Source: Halomonas heilongjiangensis
GTDB taxonomy: Bacteria; Pseudomonadota; Gammaproteobacteria; Pseudomonadales; Halomonadaceae
Length of the DNA stretch: 64,000 nt
NCBI RefSeq assembly: GCF_002879645.1
Contig: NZ_PNRE01000003.1
Span: 23,799 to 87,798, forward strand
Reading direction: 5' to 3'
Made by a program: the position numbers and the translations under genes
The notes under the pieces: model-generated
What the model was told of the DNA's origin: nothing
The model's database searches: none
Seen by the model: the letters and a program-made list of their open reading frames with translations, nothing else
Shown here: positions 59,116-64,000 of the stretch, piece after piece
How positions within the stretch are numbered: the first letter of the stretch is position 1
How the letters are laid out: every line of letters starts with the position of its first letter

Positions 59116-59283
59116 ATGAATCTCGATGCCGAGCAAGTGACCGAGGCGCTACCTCGGGAGGCCCTGGCTGACTTCTCCGGACGCGAAGCCAAGGACGAGA
59201 TCACCCCGTTCAAGGGCGTGGGCATTGCCACCCAGGATCTCGGTGCCGCCATCCTGGCGCTGGAGATCGGTGGCGCCACCTGA
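59116..59283 (+). pseudogene. Ornithine cyclodeaminase-like 55-codon remnant with internal deletion
   Basis: GAGG precedes ATG 59116. The frame encodes MNLDAEQVTEALPREALADF, like the N-terminus of ornithine cyclodeaminase/mu-crystallin proteins, directly followed by SGREAKDEITPFKGVGIATQ and DLGAAILALE, the C-terminal D-E-I-T-x-F-x-x-x-G-x-A-x-x-D-L motif of the same family. Roughly 250 central residues, including the Rossmann fold, are missing with the frame kept. The frame ends 97 bp before the putA start, so it could lie in the putA leader. Confidence 0.7.
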
Positions 59284-59380
59284 GCCGGGACGCCTAATCT
59301 ACATAATGGCCTTTCGACGAGAACGACAGCATCCGAGCCGGCGCATCGACGCTGCGTGTCCGGTGACAAGGGGATCGACG

Positions 59381-62300
59381 ATGAGTGAAGTTTCCATGCG
59401 CCACCATGGCGCCGTGAGCGAATCGCGGGCACGCGTCCGCGCCAACTATGCGGCCGACGAGGCAGCGGTGCTGCACGGGCTGGTCGAACGTATCAAGCTG
59501 TCGGAGGAGGACCGCCGGAAGGTGGCCGCCGTCGGCGCCCACTATGTGGAACGCGTGCGCAAGGAGACGTCGCCCTCGATGATGGAGGCGTTCCTGGCCC
59601 AATACGGGCTCTCGACCGCCGAGGGTGTCGGCCTGATGTGCCTGGCCGAGGCGCTGCTGCGCGTGCCCGACGCGGAGACCATCGACGATCTGATCCACGA
59701 CAAGATCGAGCCGTCCGACTGGGGCGCGCACCTGGGCAAGTCCTCGTCGTCGATGGTCAACGCCTCGACCTGGGCGCTGATGCTGACCGGCAAGGTGCTG
59801 GAAGAGGATCCCAAGGGCCCGGTGCGGGCGCTGCGCGGCCTGGTGCGCCGCATGGGCGAACCGGTGGTGCGCACCGCGGTCGGGCAGTCGATGAAGATCC
59901 TCGGACGCCAGTTCGTACTCGGCCAGACCATCGAGGAGGGCATGAAGAATGCCCGCGAACTCGAGAAGCAGGGCTACACCTATTCCTACGACATGCTGGG
60001 CGAGGCGGCGCGTACCGACGCCGATGCGGTGCGCTATCACGAGGCCTACGCCAAGGCGATCGCCGCGATCGCCAAGCAGGCCAAGGGCGACGTGCGCTCA
60101 AGCCCTGGCATCTCGGTAAAACTCTCGGCGCTGCATCCGCGCTATGAATACACCCACCGCGACACGGTGATGGCCGAGCTCGTGCCGCGCGCGCTGGAAC
60201 TGGCCCGTCAGGCGGCCAAGGCCAATATCGGCTTCAACATCGACGCCGAGGAACAGGACCGGCTGGACCTGTCGCTCGACGTGATCGAGGCGCTGCTGTC
60301 CGACCCCGGCCTCGCCGGCTGGGACGGCTTCGGGGTCGTGGTGCAGGCCTACGGGCGTCGTGCCGCGCCGGTGATCGAGACCCTCTACGACCTCGCCGAG
60401 CGGCTCGACCGCAGGATCATGGTGCGGCTGGTGAAGGGCGCCTACTGGGACACCGAGATCAAGCTGGCCCAGGAGATGGGCGTCGAGACCTTCCCGGTCT
60501 TCACCCGCAAGGTCAACACCGATGTCAGCTACATGGCCTGCGCGCAGCTGCTGCTCGACCGGCGCGACCGCATCTATCCGCAGTTCGCCACCCACAACGC
60601 CCATACCTGTGCCGCCGTGGTGGCCATGGCGGGCGACGACAAGGACAGCTTCGAGTTCCAGCGCCTGCACGGCATGGGCGAGTCATTGCACCACATCGTC
60701 AAGCAGTCGGAGGGTACGCGATGCCGTATCTACGCCCCGGTCGGCGCGCATCGTGACCTGCTGGCCTATCTGGTGCGCCGTCTGCTCGAGAACGGGGCGA
60801 ACTCCTCGTTCGTGAACCAGGTGGTGGACAAGTCGATTCCCACGAGCGAGGTCTCGCGCGACCCGGTGGCCGAGATGCGGCGCCTGGGCGACGCCATCCC
60901 CAGCCCGTCGATACGCGAGCCCGGCGAGCTCTTCGCTCCCGAGCGCAAGAACTCCCGCGGCTACCGGATCAACGAACCCGCCTCGATCCTGCCATTGCTG
61001 GCAGCGCGCGAGGCGTTTGCCGACACGACCTGGACCGCCGGGCCCATGCTGGCGGGAAGCCCGGCTCCGCAGGGGCCGGCCCGCGATGCCGTGTCCCCCG
61101 CCGACGGCTCGCACGTGGTCGGCAGGGTGCATGAGGCGACCCCGGCCGAGGTGGCGGCCGCGCTCGACGCCGCCCACGACGGCTTCCGCGACTGGTCGGC
61201 GCGGCCGGTGGCCGAACGGGCCGAGGTGCTGCGCCGGACCGCCGATCTCTACGAGCAGCACATCGCCGAGCTGACCGTGATCACCACGCGCGAGGCCGGC
61301 AAGATGATGTTCGATGGCATCGCCGAGGTGCGCGAGGCGGTGGATTTCCTGCGCTACTACGCCAACGAGGGCGAGCGGCTGGAGGCGGAGGAGCCCGGCA
61401 GTGCCCGCGGCGTCTTCGTCTGCATCAGCCCCTGGAACTTCCCGCTGGCCATCTTCACCGGTCAGATCGCCGCGGCGCTGGCGGCGGGCAACGCGGTGCT
61501 CGCCAAACCCGCCGAGCAGACGCCCCTCATCGCCGCCCGTGCCGTCGAGCTGATGCGCGAGGCCGGCCTGCCGGAGGCGGCGCTGCAGCTGCTGCCCGGC
61601 GACGGCCCGACGGTGGGCGGGCCGCTGACCAGCGATCCGCGGATTGCCGGGGTGTGCTTCACCGGCTCGACCCCGGTGGCGCAGATCATCCACAAGGCCT
61701 TGGCGCAGAATGCGGGACCGGATGCGGTGCTGATCGCCGAGACCGGCGGGCTGAACGCCATGATCGTGGACTCGACGGCGCTGACCGAGCAGGCGGTGCG
61801 CGACATCCTGATCTCGTCCTTCCAGTCGGCCGGCCAGCGCTGTTCGGCGCTCAGGATGCTCTATGTCCAGGAAGAGGCGCGCGAGCGGCTGCTGACGATG
61901 CTCGACGGCGCGATGGACGCGCTCACCATCGGCGATCCCTGGAATACCGACACCGACGTCTCGCCGGTGATCGACGCCGAGGCCCAGGCCGACATCAGCG
62001 CCTATGTGGCGGCGCAGGAAAAGGCCGGCAAGGTGCTGAAGAAGCTGCCCGCGCCGGACGTAGGCACCTTCGTCAGCCCGGCCGTGGTCCAGGTCGGGGG
62101 CATCGAAGATCTCGAGCGCGAGATCTTCGGCCCGATCCTGCACGTCGCTACCTTCAAGGCGCGAGACATCGACAGGGTGGTCGACGCGATCAACGACAGG
62201 GGATACGGGCTGACCTTCGGCCTGCATACCCGGATCGACGACCGTGTGCAGCAGATCGTTGAGCGTATCCATGTCGGCAACATCTACGTCAACCGCAACC

Positions 62301-63046
62301 AGATCGGCGCCATCGTCGGCTCCCAGCCCTTCGGGGGCGAGGGCCTTTCGGGCACCGGGCCCAAGGCCGGCGGCCCCCTCTATGTCACCCGCTTCCGCCG
62401 CACCGCCGCCGCGGAGCGCCACGAACCGCCCCGGGGGAATGCCGTGCAACTCGGCGACCTCCAGTCGGCCCTCGACGGTCTTGACGCACGCAACTGGGCG
62501 GCGCGACCCGATCGGGTCGAGGTGCTGCGCAAGGCGCTCTCCGGCAAGAGTGGCCTGACCCGCAAGGCGCTCAACGAGACCGCGGCCCTGGACATGACAC
62601 CGCAGACGCTTCCAGGACCGACGGGAGAAAGCAACCGCTTGTCGCTGTATCCGAAGGGACCGGTACTCTGCCTCGGGCCCACCCTCGATATCGCCGTTGC
62701 CCAGGCAGCGCAGGCGCTCGGTGCGGGCTGTGCAGCGGTGCTCGTCGCGCCAGACGCGAAGCAGTCCGTGCGTCCGCTGATCGATGCCGGGGCGCCCGTC
62801 GCCGCGCTCGACGGCAGCGTCTCGGCCGAGACGCTGAGCGCGGTCAAGGGTATCGCGGCGGTGGCCGCGGCCGGCGCCAGCGACTGGACCCGCGAACTGC
62901 GCCTCGCACTCGCCGAGCGCGACGGTGCCATCGTGTCGCTCGAGACCCAGACCATCGCGCCGGAGCGCTACGTGGTGGAACGCCATCTGTGCATCGACAC
63001 CACCGCCGCGGGCGGCAACGCCAGCCTGCTGGCGACGACCGAGTGA
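59381..63046 (+). CDS. putA: Bifunctional proline dehydrogenase / P5C dehydrogenase
   Basis: 1221 aa. Oxidises proline to glutamate in two channelled steps. Proline dehydrogenase barrel at ~100-480 (GISVKLSALHPRYEYTHRDT, FNIDAEEQDRLDLSLDVIEA, VVVQAYGRRAAPVIETLYDL, RLVKGAYWDTEIKLAQ, ATHNAHTCAAVV, HGMGESLHHIV). P5C dehydrogenase at ~540-1000: SPWNFPLAIFTGQIAAALAA, CFTGSTPVAQ, IAETGGLNAMIVDST with the base Glu, and FQSAGQRCSALRMLYV with the catalytic Cys. The C-terminal ~200 residues (NRLSLYPKGPVLCLGPTLDI) are the extra CTSD domain. There is no N-terminal ribbon-helix-helix, so it does not repress itself. ATG 59381 follows AAGGGG. Peripheral inner-membrane enzyme. Confidence 0.96.
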   Translation: MSEVSMRHHGAVSESRARVRANYAADEAAVLHGLVERIKLSEEDRRKVAAVGAHYVERVRKETSPSMMEAFLAQYGLSTAEGVGLMCLAEALLRVPDAETIDDLIHDKIEPSDWGAHLGKSSSSMVNASTWALMLTGKVLEEDPKGPVRALRGLVRRMGEPVVRTAVGQSMKILGRQFVLGQTIEEGMKNARELEKQGYTYSYDMLGEAARTDADAVRYHEAYAKAIAAIAKQAKGDVRSSPGISVKLSALHPRYEYTHRDTVMAELVPRALELARQAAKANIGFNIDAEEQDRLDLSLDVIEALLSDPGLAGWDGFGVVVQAYGRRAAPVIETLYDLAERLDRRIMVRLVKGAYWDTEIKLAQEMGVETFPVFTRKVNTDVSYMACAQLLLDRRDRIYPQFATHNAHTCAAVVAMAGDDKDSFEFQRLHGMGESLHHIVKQSEGTRCRIYAPVGAHRDLLAYLVRRLLENGANSSFVNQVVDKSIPTSEVSRDPVAEMRRLGDAIPSPSIREPGELFAPERKNSRGYRINEPASILPLLAAREAFADTTWTAGPMLAGSPAPQGPARDAVSPADGSHVVGRVHEATPAEVAAALDAAHDGFRDWSARPVAERAEVLRRTADLYEQHIAELTVITTREAGKMMFDGIAEVREAVDFLRYYANEGERLEAEEPGSARGVFVCISPWNFPLAIFTGQIAAALAAGNAVLAKPAEQTPLIAARAVELMREAGLPEAALQLLPGDGPTVGGPLTSDPRIAGVCFTGSTPVAQIIHKALAQNAGPDAVLIAETGGLNAMIVDSTALTEQAVRDILISSFQSAGQRCSALRMLYVQEEARERLLTMLDGAMDALTIGDPWNTDTDVSPVIDAEAQADISAYVAAQEKAGKVLKKLPAPDVGTFVSPAVVQVGGIEDLEREIFGPILHVATFKARDIDRVVDAINDRGYGLTFGLHTRIDDRVQQIVERIHVGNIYVNRNQIGAIVGSQPFGGEGLSGTGPKAGGPLYVTRFRRTAAAERHEPPRGNAVQLGDLQSALDGLDARNWAARPDRVEVLRKALSGKSGLTRKALNETAALDMTPQTLPGPTGESNRLSLYPKGPVLCLGPTLDIAVAQAAQALGAGCAAVLVAPDAKQSVRPLIDAGAPVAALDGSVSAETLSAVKGIAAVAAAGASDWTRELRLALAERDGAIVSLETQTIAPERYVVERHLCIDTTAAGGNASLLATTE

Positions 63047-63178
63047 CCGAGCCGGGGCGGCCCGATGCGGTCGCCCCGAATCCCCCGGTGTGATTCAAAG
63101 GCTTATAACGGAAATCTCATGTTCCGGTTGAGTTCGTGTCCGACTAAAGCATGGCCGTTCGGCTGCGGACTCTCAGTG

Positions 63179-63207
63179 TTGATTTTTATGAACGGGAATG
63201 GGATAAA
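63179..63207 (+). promoter_or_regulatory. Possible promoter for the nitrilase-family gene
   Basis: TTGATT (63179-63184) and GATAAA (63202-63207) with a 17-base spacer, each four of six to consensus, in an AT-richer patch after putA. It would give a leader of about 120 nt. Confidence 0.35.
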
Positions 63208-63332
63208 CTTGACGCGTGGTGAGGCCATGACTCACCACTGCCGGGCGATCCCTCCGGCGTTGAATCAGGTGGCGCCGGCTGGTTGGACTTAGCCCTGAAT
63301 GATTCGAGATCGCTCGACACAGAGAGACTGCC

Positions 63333-64000
63333 ATGTCCTACTTCACGATTGCCGGTGTCCAGATGCATGCCCTGCACCACGGCGACAACACCGAGGCCAT
63401 GCGCCACCGGGTCGACGTGCTGATGAGCCGTTTCCCCCAGGTGCAGATGGTAGTCTTCAGCGAGCTGATGCCCATGGGCGCCTCGCCGCACCATGCAGAA
63501 CCGATGCCCAGCAACGCCGAGGCGCTGTTCTGCCAGATCGCCGAGCAGCACCGCATCTGGTTGATTCCCGGCTCGATGTTCGAGCAGGTGGACGACCGGG
63601 TCTACAACACTCTCTCAGTGATCAACCCTCACGGCCAGGTGGTGGCCCGCTACCGCAAGATGTTTCCCTTCTGTCCCTACGAGGCCGGGGTGGAGAGCGG
63701 CGGCGAGTTCGTCACCTTCGACGTGCCCAACGTCGGCCGCTTCGGGGTGTCGATCTGCTATGACATGTGGTTCCCCGAGACCACCCGCACGCTCGCTGCC
63801 ATGGGCGCCGAGGTGATCCTGCACCCGACCATGACCGACACCATCGACCGCGACATCGAGCTGTCCATCGCGCGGACCAATGCGGCGGTCAACCAGTGCT
63901 ACTTCTTCGACATCAACGGTGCCGGCGCCATCGGCAACGGTCGCTCCATCGTGGTCGGCCCCTCCGGCGACGTCATTCACCAGGCCGGCACCGGCGAGGA
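63333..64000 (+). CDS. Nitrilase/carbon-nitrogen hydrolase (3' end missing)
   Basis: 222 codons to the window edge. Starts MSYFTIAGVQMHALHHGDNT. The catalytic triad of the nitrilase superfamily is present: Glu in VVFSELMPMG, Lys in ARYRKMFPFCPYE, and Cys in VSICYDMWFPETTRTLAAMG. LHPTMTDTIDRD and ARTNAAVNQCYFFDINGAG follow. This motif set fits the aliphatic amidase / formamidase-like branch more than N-carbamoyl amidases. Converts an amide or nitrile to acid and ammonia in the cytosol. Putative link to proline or amide nitrogen use is only positional. Confidence 0.9.
   Translation, partial: MSYFTIAGVQMHALHHGDNTEAMRHRVDVLMSRFPQVQMVVFSELMPMGASPHHAEPMPSNAEALFCQIAEQHRIWLIPGSMFEQVDDRVYNTLSVINPHGQVVARYRKMFPFCPYEAGVESGGEFVTFDVPNVGRFGVSICYDMWFPETTRTLAAMGAEVILHPTMTDTIDRDIELSIARTNAAVNQCYFFDINGAGAIGNGRSIVVGPSGDVIHQAGTGE

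Noticed and set aside
60683..62986. 767-codon minus-strand open frame inside putA
   Set aside because: Antisense shadow of a well-conserved enzyme; composition is His/Gly/Arg-rich with no family features.

Overview
This is a gene-dense, high-GC window from a gammaproteobacterium. The mix of a PutA proline-utilisation gene, a TRAP uptake operon, a DbpA helicase beside a RIO-type kinase, an ectoine-hydrolase-like M24 protein and AsmA/YeeN-type genes suggests Halomonas or a close relative in the Halomonadaceae. That assignment is an inference from gene content. I saw no rRNA, tRNA, CRISPR array or intact insertion sequence.

Layout. 1-10 kb holds small single-gene units: a TPR protein, an AraC regulator, an SMP-30 protein, YciI, RlpA, a DUF3298 lipoprotein, a Vat-like acetyltransferase, HIT, an MBL protein and several small hypotheticals. 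Among them lie gene fragments: a 125-bp copy of part of rlpA, a mosaic of MBL and DUF3298 pieces, and a collapsed aldo/keto reductase. 10-22.6 kb carries AsmA, a START-fold protein divergent from a rare flavodoxin-UbiA fusion, a Tat-exported aldo/keto reductase with membrane neighbours, PhzF, a lipoamide-dehydrogenase-like flavoprotein, DbpA and a RIO-like kinase. 22.6-33.9 kb is a catabolic island: a GMC oxidoreductase and an aldehyde dehydrogenase (translationally coupled), a LysR regulator, an M81 metallopeptidase, a three-gene TRAP transporter, an iminosuccinate-reductase-like enzyme and a DSD1-type PLP enzyme.

34-48.4 kb holds a triple-repeat PPC-like envelope protein, a MEDS-GGDEF-EAL protein with degenerate catalytic motifs, creatininase, a tautomerase, a BASS transporter, a MenA-like prenyltransferase, an alpha/beta hydrolase, a YebC/YeeN regulator, a creatinase-like M24 protein, a PhoPQ-related protein, and an FAD oxidase divergent from an AraC regulator. 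48.6-55.1 kb is the most unusual locus. It encodes a 1415-residue TIR-STAND NTPase-transmembrane-WD40 protein, convergent with a two-gene operon for an exported anchored protein and a glycine-zipper lipoprotein, and followed by a DUF4231/SLATT-type two-helix membrane protein. This architecture is typical of bacterial conflict or immune systems. 55.1-64 kb has SoxR, an ABC exporter, an AraC regulator and putA, with two 55-codon remnants (RidA-like and ornithine-cyclodeaminase-like) that each keep only the two ends of the family, and a nitrilase-family gene cut by the window end.

Two themes deserve follow-up. One is the TIR/STAND/SLATT locus as a candidate undescribed defence system. The other is repeated gene erosion that leaves short translated-looking remnants.
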